Assembly (NCBI GenBank): GCA_049487715.1
Contig: CP150555.1
Coordinates: 310,001-374,000, forward strand
DNA: 64,000 bases
Direction of reading: 5' to 3'
Source: Pycnococcus provasolii
Lineage: Eukaryota; Chlorophyta; Pseudoscourfieldiophyceae; Pseudoscourfieldiales
Shown one piece after another: positions 10,016 through 18,943 of the stretch (its first letter is position 1; every line of letters begins with the position of its first letter). The position numbers and the translations under genes are program-made. The notes beneath the pieces were generated by a model. That model saw only the letters and a list, made by a program, of their open reading frames with translations, ran no database searches and was not told the origin of the DNA.

Positions 10016-11215
10016 TCACGTCGTGCGAAGTCGAACAATGACAGCACCTCTCGGCGCATCCCACGACGCGGTGACGTAACTATCGAGGTCAGTGAGAACG
10101 AGCGATACGGCCGCCTGCAGCCTCGTCTTACCACCTGCGCCCGCGTGTGTCGCGTGCGCGCCCCGACCCGTCACAAAAGTCACAGATTTGCCACGCATAT
10201 GCTCCTCGGAGAGCTGAAAGACATGCCACCTGACGACATCTTCTGCGTGCGAGCTTGCCATTCCGTGAAGATCCACCGTTTCGGCGCCATGCGGATTTGG
10301 GTTGCGCATGTGATACGCCGCCGCGCTCGCATCCAGCCTGAGCTGCCGTGCGACGTCGGCAGCCGCCGCGGCGCGCGAGCCGAGGTGCCCTGCGGCTTTC
10401 GTGTCGCCACGGCTGGATGCCACCCCGGCGAGGCTGGCGAGAGCGTCGCGTGAACGTGCAACCGCCGTGAACAGTCCCATGGATTCGTCGTATATCTGGG
10501 AAAGGTTGCCATCCTTCAGCGGCGGCAGTGGCGGTGGTAGCGGCATCGGTGACGGCAGTGGATGCTGCTCACACTGCGCCGGCAACGGTTTGCGTTTCGT
10601 CGGAATGGGGCGCGAAGGTTGCGGTCGACGACCGTCGAGCTGAGGTTTGACGACGCCTGGGAGTGTCGGCTGTCGCTTGACGACGACGTTCCAGTCTCGC
10701 AGCGTAGGCCTTTCCCCACGCAACGCCGCCTCCAGTGCGCCGGCGAGCTTGTCATTGTCTTCTTGTGTGGCGTCCGAAACGCACAGACGAGACAGAGCTT
10801 TCGCGAGTTCAGCGTCGCCGGACGTGTCCTCGGCACAGCTCGCCGTGCCGCTGTTCCAAGCGCGCTCTAGTGCCGCCGCCAGCTCAAGGTCCCCTGCAGG
10901 CGGTGATGAAGCCGCCTCAGCAAGTTCGCGTGCATACTCCTCGTCGCCGCTCGGCGGCGACGGCGACGACGCCTCCGCCTCTGCGAGCTTACGCGCAAAC
11001 TCGGCGTCGCCTGCTGGCGGCGAGCACGGCAAGGGGGGTTGACTCAGGGCTAATGCGAGTTCATGCGCAAACTCCGCGTCGCCTGCAGGCGGCGAGCACG
11101 GCAAAGGCGTGTGGCTCAGGGCTAAGGCGAGCTCATGCGCAAACTCCGCGTCGCCATCTGGCTCGCGCGAGTAGCCCAGGGAAGCGTCCGCGGATGACTC
11201 CGCATCGGCGGACAT
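10016..11215 (-). CDS. Smr domain protein with N-terminal repeats
   Basis: 399 residues. The C-terminal 90 residues are an Smr domain: VDLHGMASSHAEDVVRWHV (the LDxH-type strand) and VTFVTGRGAHATHAG (the TGRG loop), which in other proteins gives nuclease or nucleic acid binding activity. It is preceded by a helical DUF1771-like region rich in Arg and Ala (about residues 245-300). The N-terminal 150 residues hold at least five degenerate copies of a GDAEFAHELALALS-type unit, each ending in a proline-rich linker. The repeats resemble one another strongly at DNA level, so recent unit expansion is likely. RNA binding or endonuclease activity is inferred. Confidence 0.8.
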   Translation of the reverse strand: MSADAESSADASLGYSREPDGDAEFAHELALALSHTPLPCSPPAGDAEFAHELALALSQPPLPCSPPAGDAEFARKLAEAEASSPSPPSGDEEYARELAEAASSPPAGDLELAAALERAWNSGTASCAEDTSGDAELAKALSRLCVSDATQEDNDKLAGALEAALRGERPTLRDWNVVVKRQPTLPGVVKPQLDGRRPQPSRPIPTKRKPLPAQCEQHPLPSPMPLPPPLPPLKDGNLSQIYDESMGLFTAVARSRDALASLAGVASSRGDTKAAGHLGSRAAAAADVARQLRLDASAAAYHMRNPNPHGAETVDLHGMASSHAEDVVRWHVFQLSEEHMRGKSVTFVTGRGAHATHAGAGGKTRLQAAVSLVLTDLDSYVTASWDAPRGAVIVRLRTT

Positions 11216-11285
11216 CTATCTCACGGGCGGCTATTGTTATTCTTGAAATTCTTGTAGAGAAAAATCTTCCCCCGGAACCGGAACC

Positions 11286-11457
11286 CTTTGGCCCACGGGC
11301 TAGGGGTTTTGAATTCGAATCTCCGATTCAAACAGGCCTGCTTCACATTGCCATGCGAAGCAGGCGCGCGGTAAACCCGCGCGGGGAACTGCCCGCGGAT
11401 ACCCGCGGTTTCCCCGTCTCACTCTTAGTTTTGCACGCGACTGAAGTTCGCGCGCAC
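11286..11457 (+). repeat. 172-bp direct repeat, copy A1
   Basis: Begins CTTTGGCCCACGGGCTAGGG and ends GAAGTTCGCGCGCAC. It appears identical over the whole length to 12439-12610. It contains a GCGGGGAACTGCCCGCGGAT stem-forming stretch. Confidence 0.9.
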
Positions 11458-11613
11458 ACAGAGCCACACGCGCGTGCGCGTGAAAAGTAACGGGTAGTCA
11501 CGTCGGCTAATCCAACACAACAACCACACGTGTGCGGCTACAGCAGCAGCACGTGCGTGTTCAAGGCACGAATAAACGTCTGAGGCACAACAGAGTGCAT
11601 TTTCCAGACAACT

Positions 11614-12395
11614 ATGCCGCGCGGACAGCGACGAACGCCAGTCTCGGCGGCTGAAAAAGCGACGACGTCGCAGCAAGGAGGTGGTACGCCGGCAACGCCG
11701 GGACCGCCTCAGGATCCACCATCCGCCACACCAGGGCCAAGTGACGCGAGCGCGGAGATCTTGGCAGCGGTGGCGGCTTTGGGACTACGGATGGGACTGA
11801 GCAGCGAACAACGGCAACAGGAGCAGGTGACCCGGTCAGCATTGATTTGGGATTGGATGATGATGCAGAAGAGGATGATGATGTGGAGTATGTGACGAAC
11901 GAGCAAGCGTACCTCTCGCAGCTCGTGCGCGAGGGCATTGCGTATGCGAACGGTCAGCCGTTTGCACGGCACGACGCGTCGCGCGCAGGATATACATTGC
12001 CCCTTCCTCAGCAGCTTCATCCGCAGCCACCGGAGCTGGGCTATGATCTCTTTGGGGATCGGACTTGGCAACATATCCAGCAGGAGAAGGAACTGAAGGG
12101 TGCATCGCTCAAGCATGAGTATCGGGCGGTGCGCTGCGCGCTTCCTTATTTGCAGGATGGATTGATGTTGCTGGAGGACGCGCGTAGCGTGATTGAGGAT
12201 GACGATATTTCCGAAATTATTGGCGCAGCGCTCAATACAATCCGCGGAGGTTTCGCACTGCTCGGAAAGCGATGCGACATGCTCAAGCTGCAGGTGGATG
12301 ATTACATCGACCCGCTGGCTGCGTCAGATGCGCGTGGAGCACATTTCTTTGGGTGGCTCATGCCTTCCGTGGTGCCGCCCGGCGCGCCGCGTTAA
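11614..12395 (+). CDS. Gag-like or unknown ORF inside the repeat element
   Basis: Two overlapping frames. The first (11614-11895) gives a Pro/Thr/Gln-rich start, MPRGQRRTPVSAAEK, then an LAAVAALGLRMGLSSEQ helix. The second (open through 12395) gives DPVSIDLGLDDDAEEDDD, then LSQLVREGIAYANGQPFA and a helical part with LPYLQDGLMLLEDARSV. Going from the first to the second needs a -1 shift between about 11800 and 11890. This may be a decayed gene or a frameshifted gag-like gene; I see no zinc knuckle, protease or polymerase. Position between the A repeats suggests it belongs to the element. Confidence 0.4.
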
Positions 12396-12417
12396 CGCGC
12401 GCGCCGCATTCATACTC

Positions 12418-12439
12418 TGGCCATTCGGTCGGTGAAACC
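12418..12439 (+). repeat. 22-bp motif B1
   Basis: TGGCCATTCGGTCGGTGAAA followed by CC. The same sequence recurs at 12705-12726. Confidence 0.85.
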
Positions 12440-12610
12440 TTTGGCCCACGGGCTAGGGGTTTTGAATTCGAATCTCCGATTCAAACAGGCCTGCTTCACA
12501 TTGCCATGCGAAGCAGGCGCGCGGTAAACCCGCGCGGGGAACTGCCCGCGGATACCCGCGGTTTCCCCGTCTCACTCTTAGTTTTGCACGCGACTGAAGT
12601 TCGCGCGCAC
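12439..12610 (+). repeat. 172-bp direct repeat, copy A2
   Basis: Second copy of the repeat at 11286-11457, same length and orientation. Its left edge joins the 22-bp B1 motif. Confidence 0.9.
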
Positions 12611-12704
12611 CCACCCAGACCCTCCCTCTCTAAGGCACGATTGGGACAGGCAAAAAACGACGTGATTAACGAATAATTTATTGTAATTATTTCGATACCT
12701 TTTT

Positions 12705-12726
12705 TGGCCATTCGGTCGGTGAAACC
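12705..12726 (+). repeat. 22-bp motif B2
   Basis: Second copy of the motif at 12418-12439, lying 94 bp past the end of repeat A2. Confidence 0.85.
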
Positions 12727-12775
12727 GTTCTCAACCACACGTTTTCGGGGGCGGATGATTCACGGTGAGTGATCA

Positions 12776-13837
12776 ATGTCGGCGCACGTCGTCGTCCCTC
12801 TGTGTCACCTCCGTGGTGTTCTCAACCTCAGTGCTCGCCCTTCTTCGTATTGTCGGGTCAGGGTCAGGGTCAGGGTCGTCCGTCGTCTCCCTTCCTCGAC
12901 TTCCTCAACTTGCTCCTCATCTTCATCTTCGTCTCACTCCTCCTCGAAATCACGCGACTCCTCCTCCTCATGCCGTTTCGGCGGAAAGATACTACGATGG
13001 CGTGACGTCGCAAGAAAAGAAAAGAAATTCAATACGCACGCCGTCCTCTGGGAAGCTAGGAAGAAAGACGACGATGACGCAAAGGCGACGCTTGTGCTCA
13101 TGCTCCACGGAGGACCGCAGGTGCCGCACGACTACCTCAAGCCAATTGGACAAGCTCTGAGTGCACAACGACACGTTGTCACGTACGACCAGCTCGGCTG
13201 CGGCTTATCTGACGCTCCGGACGATGCGTCGCTGTATGGCATCGACAACGCGATCGATGAACTGCGACGAGCCATCGCGAGGGCGCGACAAGCGGCTGGT
13301 GTTCCGTCGAGTGAGAAGATTCACGTTCTCGGTCAATCGTGGGGTGGCATCCTCGCATTCGAGGCTGTGCGCACCGGCGAGATCGGCGACGAAATCAAGT
13401 CGCTCATTCTTTCCAACGTTCCGCCGAACGTCGCCGCGGTGGAGGCGGATGCAAACAAACTGCTCGAAGAGGCGGGTGGTGATGTCGAACTCTTCATGGC
13501 CCGGCACAATTGCCGTGTTGTACCGCAGCCGAAGCAAGTCGCCGACGCGTATGCCAAAGCAGGTTCGACGTGGCGTGGGAGCGGTGTGCTCGCAGGCTAC
13601 GAGGCTGCAAAGACGACGTCGTCGTCGTGGCCAGCGCATCTGCGTACGCTCGTGATATCCGGGGAGCATGATTTCGTGACACCGGAGCTCGCGAAAACAT
13701 GGCTCGACATCCTTCCGCACGGCTCGGCGAGCCAGGTGGTGGTCAACGGCGGATCACACATGCCCTTCTGGGACGCAAGCGAGCAGTACTTTGGGCGCGT
13801 ATGTGCGTTTTTAGACGAATGCGACGACACCAAATAA
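12776..13837 (+). CDS. Proline iminopeptidase-like alpha/beta hydrolase
   Basis: 353 residues. The N-terminal 70 residues are Ser/Arg-rich and may be a transit or signal region, so the mature enzyme may start near KFNTHAVLWEA. The fold is clear: LMLHGGPQVPHDYL (oxyanion HGGP), DQLGCGLSD, the nucleophile elbow GQSWGG (about residue 190), an Asp in ISGEHDFVTPE and a His in NGGSHMPFWD. HGGP with GQSWGG is the hallmark of the proline iminopeptidase/tricorn F1 group (peptidase family S33), which removes N-terminal residues from small peptides. The substrate cannot be read from sequence. TGTAA occurs 17 bp after the stop. Confidence 0.85.
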   Translation: MSAHVVVPLCHLRGVLNLSARPSSYCRVRVRVRVVRRLPSSTSSTCSSSSSSSHSSSKSRDSSSSCRFGGKILRWRDVARKEKKFNTHAVLWEARKKDDDDAKATLVLMLHGGPQVPHDYLKPIGQALSAQRHVVTYDQLGCGLSDAPDDASLYGIDNAIDELRRAIARARQAAGVPSSEKIHVLGQSWGGILAFEAVRTGEIGDEIKSLILSNVPPNVAAVEADANKLLEEAGGDVELFMARHNCRVVPQPKQVADAYAKAGSTWRGSGVLAGYEAAKTTSSSWPAHLRTLVISGEHDFVTPELAKTWLDILPHGSASQVVVNGGSHMPFWDASEQYFGRVCAFLDECDDTK

Positions 13838-13873
13838 GGTTTTGTGAAAACAATGTAACAATGTATATTTTTT

Positions 13874-14992
13874 TTACAAATCTAAGCGCGTGGGGAAGCG
13901 CACGCCGTCGCCGGCGGCGCTACCTGGTCCGATCGGACCACCCACCCACGGCACGAACCACAGAGGAGGATTGTCGCCGAGAATTGACGTGACGTTCGCC
14001 CACAGACCCACGTCGTACACGCGGGAGTGCGACGCGGATGCAGTTTCGCCTGAGGCGAGAGTCTTGCGCACGCGCACGCCCTCGTATGTTTCGATCGTCG
14101 TCTGGTTCGTCGCGACGAGACGTGTATGCCAAGCGAACAACGATCCGACGCCCATGCTCAGAGGCAGCAGAAGTGCGCCAGCGAAACACGGCCTTGCGAT
14201 CGACGGCAGCGGCGCACGGTGCGACTGGAACGAGCTCGTCTTCGTCTCCGCTTGTTGATGTAGCATGTCGATTCCAAACGATATGAGCAGGTAGAGTGCA
14301 TACACGAGCGATAAGGTTGTGTAGAATAGGAAGAGGAAGAACGCCTTTTGATTTCCGTGTCCGACGCAGTTTGCGACCCAAACGCAGTGGTGGTCCATCT
14401 TCAGCACACATCGTCGGCACTGTCTGCAGTGGTGTGTTCTCGGCGGTTTGTAAGCGAGGCACTTGGAGCAGAACCTCGGCGCCGTTCCGTTCCCCTTTCT
14501 CTTCACCTCGACGTGCACAGCTGTAGTTTTTGCCTTCACTCCTGCGTCAACGTCGCCGCACTCCGCGTCGCCCAATCCGTCGTTTGGTTGACTGCCCAAT
14601 CCGTCGTATGCGGGAACGGGTCCTGGGTCACGCGTGACTGTGAGCGCGTAGCTGATGAGCGCCATGGACATCAGCAAGGTGAACGTCAAAAGGTGGAAGC
14701 ACCCTTGCGCCGTTTGGTATCCCCCGAGCCACGGATTCACGACATCCAGGCAGATGATGCAGTACATGGTCGCGAAGATTAAGAGCACCAAAAGCACGGT
14801 GGGTGATCCCATACGACCGAAAGACAAAGACAGAGGGGAAGGAGCACGAGCACGAGCATGAGCAGATGAGGAGGACCCCTGGGAGACATGGACGTGCGCC
14901 GGCGACGACATTGCTTCTTCAAGGGATCCGTTGCCGGATCGGAAAAAACGCAATAATGGGCAACGAGGGTCCAAGGGAGCAGCAGGTCCCAA
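13874..14992 (-). CDS. DHHC-type protein S-acyltransferase
   Basis: Transfers palmitate to cysteines of membrane proteins, probably at Golgi or plasma membrane. The Cys-rich domain is complete: FCSKCLAYKPPRTHHC, CRRCVLKMDHHCVWVANC, VGHGNQKAFF, with the active DHHC at about residue 200. Two hydrophobic segments precede it (VLLVLLIFATMYCIICLDVV and LLTFTLLMSMALISYAL) and two follow (FFLFLFYTTLSLVYALYLLI and the stretch after LPSIARPC), the usual four-helix layout. Translation may start at 14911 (MSSPAHV) rather than 14992. A telomere-like repeat lies just upstream. The 3' end nearly touches that of the preceding hydrolase gene. Confidence 0.92.
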   Translation of the reverse strand: MGPAAPLDPRCPLLRFFRSGNGSLEEAMSSPAHVHVSQGSSSSAHARARAPSPLSLSFGRMGSPTVLLVLLIFATMYCIICLDVVNPWLGGYQTAQGCFHLLTFTLLMSMALISYALTVTRDPGPVPAYDGLGSQPNDGLGDAECGDVDAGVKAKTTAVHVEVKRKGNGTAPRFCSKCLAYKPPRTHHCRQCRRCVLKMDHHCVWVANCVGHGNQKAFFLFLFYTTLSLVYALYLLISFGIDMLHQQAETKTSSFQSHRAPLPSIARPCFAGALLLPLSMGVGSLFAWHTRLVATNQTTIETYEGVRVRKTLASGETASASHSRVYDVGLWANVTSILGDNPPLWFVPWVGGPIGPGSAAGDGVRFPTRLDL

Positions 14993-15004
14993 AAGGTGCC
15001 AGGG

Positions 15005-15035
15005 GGGTTAGGGTTAGGGTTACGGGTTACGGGTT
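15005..15035 (+). repeat. Telomere-like repeat upstream of DHHC gene
   Basis: GGGGTTAGGGTTAGGGTTAC followed by two GGGTTAC units, 13 bp beyond the longest possible start of the minus-strand DHHC gene. Confidence 0.9.
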
Positions 15036-15073
15036 TATGTAGTGTCTGTCGTTTTTCTGTACAAATGGTTTTC

Positions 15074-16081
15074 TTAAAGCGGATGATGATGAACAGCAGC
15101 ATTTATGCCGATGGCTCCTAGAGAGCTCCTAGAGATGTGCGGATCCTCACCTCGCCATACGTGCAAAGTCCCATTCTCGTCAACGCCAAAGCTGCTGTTG
15201 TAAGTGCCACTCACACACTTTAGTTTGACGTCGTCAGGCAGACGGGCAGTTTCAGGGACGCGACCGCTCTCAACGACACCGCCGCGCTTAAGTGCGACAA
15301 CGGCGTGGTTCGTGCCACACGCAATTGCAGAAACGACGCCGCCGGTGTCAGCGTCATCGTCTCCAACGTCCAAGCTGTCGTGCAGTGCGTTGTCGCCCCA
15401 CGTGAATATGCGGTTGTCAGCACAGTCAGCACACAGCGCCGCGCCGAAGAAGGCGCCAGCGGCGACGGCGACGACACGCGACGGCGGTTGCACTTTCCCC
15501 GGCGCTTGCCCTTGCCGATTGGCACCCCACGCAAACAGTGCGCCATCGTCGCGCCGTAGTGCGACGGTGAAGTCTCCCCCCGCTGCGACGGCAACGCAAG
15601 GCCCTATAGTTTCTGGAACGTCGCACTGCCCGAAGTTGTTCCCACCCCAGCACGTCACCTCTCCTTCAGAGTCAAGCACGACGCTGTGAAACTGCCCGGC
15701 GTCTATCATAACGTACTCTCTTCTTCGATCGTCACTTTCGGTATCCAACGGTGCTGGCACGGACGAGCACTGCTGAAAGTTATCCTGTCCCCACACGTGA
15801 ATCGTTGATCGCTCGCCATCAGTAATAATCGCGAGCGAGTGTCTGTCCCCCGCCGCGATAGAAGTGGTGGTCGCACTTCCCCCAGATCCACAGCGCACCC
15901 GCAGCTCTCTAGGCACGTCGCACTGTCCGTGTTCGTTCCAGCCAAGGCACGCGACCGACGACGAAGTAGGCTTCAGCGATGACGCTGGTGATGGTGATGA
16001 TGATGACGCTGATTCTTCTTCAGAGACAAGCAGGACGACGTGGTGCAGGCCGCAGCACACCTTCGATACTCGCAGCACCAT
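15074..16081 (-). CDS. RCC1-like beta-propeller protein
   Basis: 335 residues built from about six repeats of roughly 50 residues. Each has the signature of RCC1/regulator-of-condensation or BLIP-II-type blades: CLGWNEHGQCDVP, HVWGQDNFQQCS, CWGGNNFGQCDVP, AWGANRQGQAPG, TWGDNALHDS, with glycine-rich turns such as AAGDRHSLA and AAGGDFTVA between them. No other domain is seen. Bacterial-type versions of these repeats have WG.N..GQ..VP, as here. Partner and role are unknown. Confidence 0.85.
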   Translation of the reverse strand: MVLRVSKVCCGLHHVVLLVSEEESASSSSPSPASSLKPTSSSVACLGWNEHGQCDVPRELRVRCGSGGSATTTSIAAGDRHSLAIITDGERSTIHVWGQDNFQQCSSVPAPLDTESDDRRREYVMIDAGQFHSVVLDSEGEVTCWGGNNFGQCDVPETIGPCVAVAAGGDFTVALRRDDGALFAWGANRQGQAPGKVQPPSRVVAVAAGAFFGAALCADCADNRIFTWGDNALHDSLDVGDDDADTGGVVSAIACGTNHAVVALKRGGVVESGRVPETARLPDDVKLKCVSGTYNSSFGVDENGTLHVWRGEDPHISRSSLGAIGINAAVHHHPL

Positions 16082-16320
16082 ACTAAGGTTAACTTATCTT
16101 GATACAGTATATTGAGAGACCTTAATGGCGTGCTTAAGATGCATGCATGCCCAAGGGAAATATTTGGCAAACGGATCGATCGACAGATTCCTCTTATATA
16201 GGTAGCCAGAACGAACCACAACCAACTTAGTCTATCCCATATGCCATATGGGTTACCGGGTCCCTCAATATAACTGGTCCACGTCACGCGAAAAAATACG
16301 GGTTATCCGTAGGGGAGAGG

Positions 16321-16376
16321 GGTTAGGGTAGAGGGATTAGGGTTAGGGTTAGGGTTAGGGTTAGGGTTAGCGGGTT
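16321..16376 (+). repeat. Telomere-like repeat array
   Basis: GGTTAGGGTAGAGGGATTAG then five perfect GGTTAG units and GCGGGTTA. It lies about 90 bp upstream of the next plus-strand gene. This is the longest perfect run in the window. Confidence 0.95.
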
Positions 16377-16465
16377 ATAATAAGGGGACGCGCTCAGGTG
16401 ACGCGTTCTTCTGCTTTCCCCCCCCAGGTCCTGGGACCCCTCCCTTGAACGGCTTTTAAAAATCA

Positions 16466-17527
16466 ATGCAGTCGCACGTGCCCCCGTGTTGTTTTCCCGT
16501 GTTCTTTTTTTCCCGTCCCTTCCCCCCCCCCCCTCCCTCCCCATCAAAGCATGCGGGCCATGGCCACACCTCCAAGCATGCATGTATCTGCAGGGTCAAC
16601 AAGCTTCCAGAGACCTTCAACACCACAGGGTTTAAGACCACCACATCGTTGGTGTGGTGTGGTGTGGTGTGGTCGCTCCTCCTGCCCCCCCCCTCTTCGT
16701 CATACTTCTCGTGTTTGCTTGGTGTCGCACTGCATTCACTCTCGTGGTTCTCATCGTTGGCGAATCCACAGCGCGTCGTCGTTCCCGTCGCCGTTCCACC
16801 CCCGGGCCCGGGGGAGGGAAACCAAGGAGGATCAGCGCCGTTGCAGCAGCAGGGTCACAACACGACACAAGGTGGTGATGCAAAACACGATGAAAGTGCA
16901 GCAAAAAATGAAACTCTCAAAGAAGATAATAGTGGCAGCCAAAGTGCCGCAGCTTGGACGACCCAAAAGAACAAGAAAAAAATTGTCAAGCGCGTGTCGG
17001 CAGCTGCGCGTGCCGTGCCGCAGGTGGTCAGCCGGGGTGCGCGAACCGCCAAAGATTGGGCAAGTGGCTCATTCGACGAAGCAGGGACGCGTGCAGCCGC
17101 CGCGACAGAGACGACGTATCAGCGTGCAGCTGCTATGGCAGTGCGTCGCGCGGCGCTGGAGCTCGAGAGAAAGGAGGCGGAACGCCTCATAGCGCTACTG
17201 CGCTCCGTGCAGCGGGGTGCGAGCGAGGTGCGTACGACGCGCAAGGCACTTCAGGAGGCGGAGGAGGCGCTCGCGCGTCTCGGCGACGCCGCCGCGCCGA
17301 CTGTGCGCGACGCGCTCGTGCAGGCAACTCGGGCGCTCGAGGAGGCGCGCGACGCCGCTCAGGTGGCGGAGGAGGCGCACGTCGCACGTGCGTCGCGCCA
17401 CGAGGGTGCCTTACGCGCCGTCGCGCGTCAGCATGCGCAGCGTCGCGCGGCGTGGAAGGCGGCTGACGAGCGCTACAGCCAGCGCCGCCAGCCCCTCATC
17501 CGGGACGACACCAGTCACACCACGTAG
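16466..17527 (+). CDS. Coiled-coil protein, function unknown
   Basis: 353 residues if translated from 16466. The first 100 residues are Pro/Ser/Cys-rich and include two hydrophobic patches, and may be non-coding leader or a targeting region; a later start is possible. Residues about 170-345 are strongly helical and charged: RAAAMAVRRAALELERKEAE, LLRSVQRGASEV, LQEAEEALARLGDA, LVQATRALEEARDAA, typical of a long coiled coil. No family recognised. TGTAA lies about 46 bp after the stop. Confidence 0.6.
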   Translation: MQSHVPPCCFPVFFFSRPFPPPPPSPSKHAGHGHTSKHACICRVNKLPETFNTTGFKTTTSLVWCGVVWSLLLPPPSSSYFSCLLGVALHSLSWFSSLANPQRVVVPVAVPPPGPGEGNQGGSAPLQQQGHNTTQGGDAKHDESAAKNETLKEDNSGSQSAAAWTTQKNKKKIVKRVSAAARAVPQVVSRGARTAKDWASGSFDEAGTRAAAATETTYQRAAAMAVRRAALELERKEAERLIALLRSVQRGASEVRTTRKALQEAEEALARLGDAAAPTVRDALVQATRALEEARDAAQVAEEAHVARASRHEGALRAVARQHAQRRAAWKAADERYSQRRQPLIRDDTSHTT

Positions 17528-17665
17528 GGTAGCTTCTCGACAGATAAAATCGCGTGCGCACCCTGGACTTCTTTGTAATTTTTTTCTGTTTCTTTGTTGT
17601 GTTTCTTTCATGTGACCCTCGTCTTTTGTGTTTCGTTCTACGTATCGATAACTTCACAATTGCTA

Positions 17666-18943
17666 CTAATAAAACACGGTGCCTGCGAAGAGGCGGCGCG
17701 CGGTGCGTGTGACGCCGACACTGGCGAGCTCAGCCTGCGCAGGCTCTAATGTCGCAGATACCTCGAGCACGCCGGCGGGGTGAGCGATACTAATGTCGTC
17801 TAGCAGCGTCCGCCCACCAGTAGCCTCGTACGCCACGGTTCCGGGGAGCCGAGCGGCGGCACCCACCGCCATGGCACATGAGAGCGGTACCGAGGCGTAA
17901 GGCTGGCCCATGGAGAGGAAGCGCGCGGCGAGCGTCGCTCCGAAGCGCACACCGCTGCCGACGACACCCACCTTTGGCACAGAGTCAATAGCCAGGTCGA
18001 GTCCCATCGCCTCTGCCCCCGCGCGTCGCACGTGCTCGAGCGCGACGAGCGCCTCCTTGCCAACTGGCGTGCCACCGTCCAGCTCCATGCCGATGCGCTT
18101 CCCGTCCGCCTCCGACAGTAGCACCACCGCAGTGGTGACATCCACGAGACTCGCTCGCACTTTTCCCGGCAACTCGGTGACTGGCGCACCGGCGGCAGGT
18201 AGGCACCCAGCGCTGGTGAGCGCGCCAGAAGGCTGGAGGAACTCCAAACGGATAGGCGCGCCGGTGCCAGGGACGCCTGGGTTGGCAAAGTCCCCCCTCA
18301 CGGCGTATCGTCCGTCAGGAGCGCACGGCACGTGCGCGAGCACCGTCTTGCCTGTATTTTTGTTGAGCAGTCGCACGCGCCGCGTACCGCCCTTCACCAC
18401 GCCGTTCCCTCCCATGTACTCGTGTTCATCGGTGACAAACGCGGCTGCGGCGGCGGTGAGGTTGCCGCAGTTTCCCCCCCACTCGACGGCGCCGGTCGTC
18501 ACTGATATTTGTGCAAAGGAGTACGTCGCATCGTATTCGTGCGTCCCGCCATCGCGCGGTGGCGGTGCGATGATCACAGCCTTCGACGTGGACGACGTGC
18601 CCCCTCCAATCCCATCGAGCTGTCTTCGGTACTCATCGTCCGGCGCACCCATTGCGGCGGCCAGCACGTCGTCCCATGTTACCCCTGAGGGTATGACCCC
18701 TTCGGACTGCCCCAGTGAACCCAATAAAGGGGCCCAAGCCGGTGGCCGCCACGCTGGAATGACGAGTCCTTTGGACGTTCCTCCGCGGTACAGGCACGCC
18801 GTTAATGCGCGGAGGCCTACTCCCACTGGTGGGAGGTTCGCCATGGACGGGTAAGAGTTCATGTGCATGTGACAGAAGAAGAGTGGCTCAAGATATCTTT
18901 CTCTCGCATCAACGGGCGGGGTGCGAGGGGCAAGGGAGGGCAA
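17666..18943 (-). CDS. prpF: PrpF-family isomerase
   Basis: 425 residues, near the length of the PrpF/methylitaconate isomerase family, which isomerises unsaturated dicarboxylates such as methylaconitate in propionate breakdown. Motifs: LYRGGTSKGLVI near residue 50 (the active GGTSKG loop), DGIGGGTSSTSKAVI near 115, EWGGNCGNLTAAAAAF near 155, and PGKVRASLVDVTTAVV near 260. The start is probably at one of the internal Met residues (MHMNSYPSMANLPPVG), since the first 25 residues look unrelated. Bacterial prpF is in propionate operons; here it stands alone, which suggests old transfer or a metabolic role in mitochondria, both inferred. Confidence 0.85.
   Translation of the reverse strand: MPSLAPRTPPVDARERYLEPLFFCHMHMNSYPSMANLPPVGVGLRALTACLYRGGTSKGLVIPAWRPPAWAPLLGSLGQSEGVIPSGVTWDDVLAAAMGAPDDEYRRQLDGIGGGTSSTSKAVIIAPPPRDGGTHEYDATYSFAQISVTTGAVEWGGNCGNLTAAAAAFVTDEHEYMGGNGVVKGGTRRVRLLNKNTGKTVLAHVPCAPDGRYAVRGDFANPGVPGTGAPIRLEFLQPSGALTSAGCLPAAGAPVTELPGKVRASLVDVTTAVVLLSEADGKRIGMELDGGTPVGKEALVALEHVRRAGAEAMGLDLAIDSVPKVGVVGSGVRFGATLAARFLSMGQPYASVPLSCAMAVGAAARLPGTVAYEATGGRTLLDDISIAHPAGVLEVSATLEPAQAELASVGVTRTARRLFAGTVFY

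Larger units (their letters stand above)
11286..12726 (+). mobile_element. Small element with split direct repeats
   Basis: Two 172-bp direct repeats (A1 11286-11457, A2 12439-12610) flank about 980 bp with coding-like sequence. A second, 22-bp motif occurs immediately before A2 (12418-12439) and again after it (12705-12726). The order is A1, body, B1, A2, B2. This order is the split direct repeat layout of PAT/Ngaro-type tyrosine-recombinase retroelements, but no reverse transcriptase or recombinase is present, so it would be non-autonomous. The B repeat is short for that class. An alternative is a terminal-repeat element in miniature. Confidence 0.5.
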
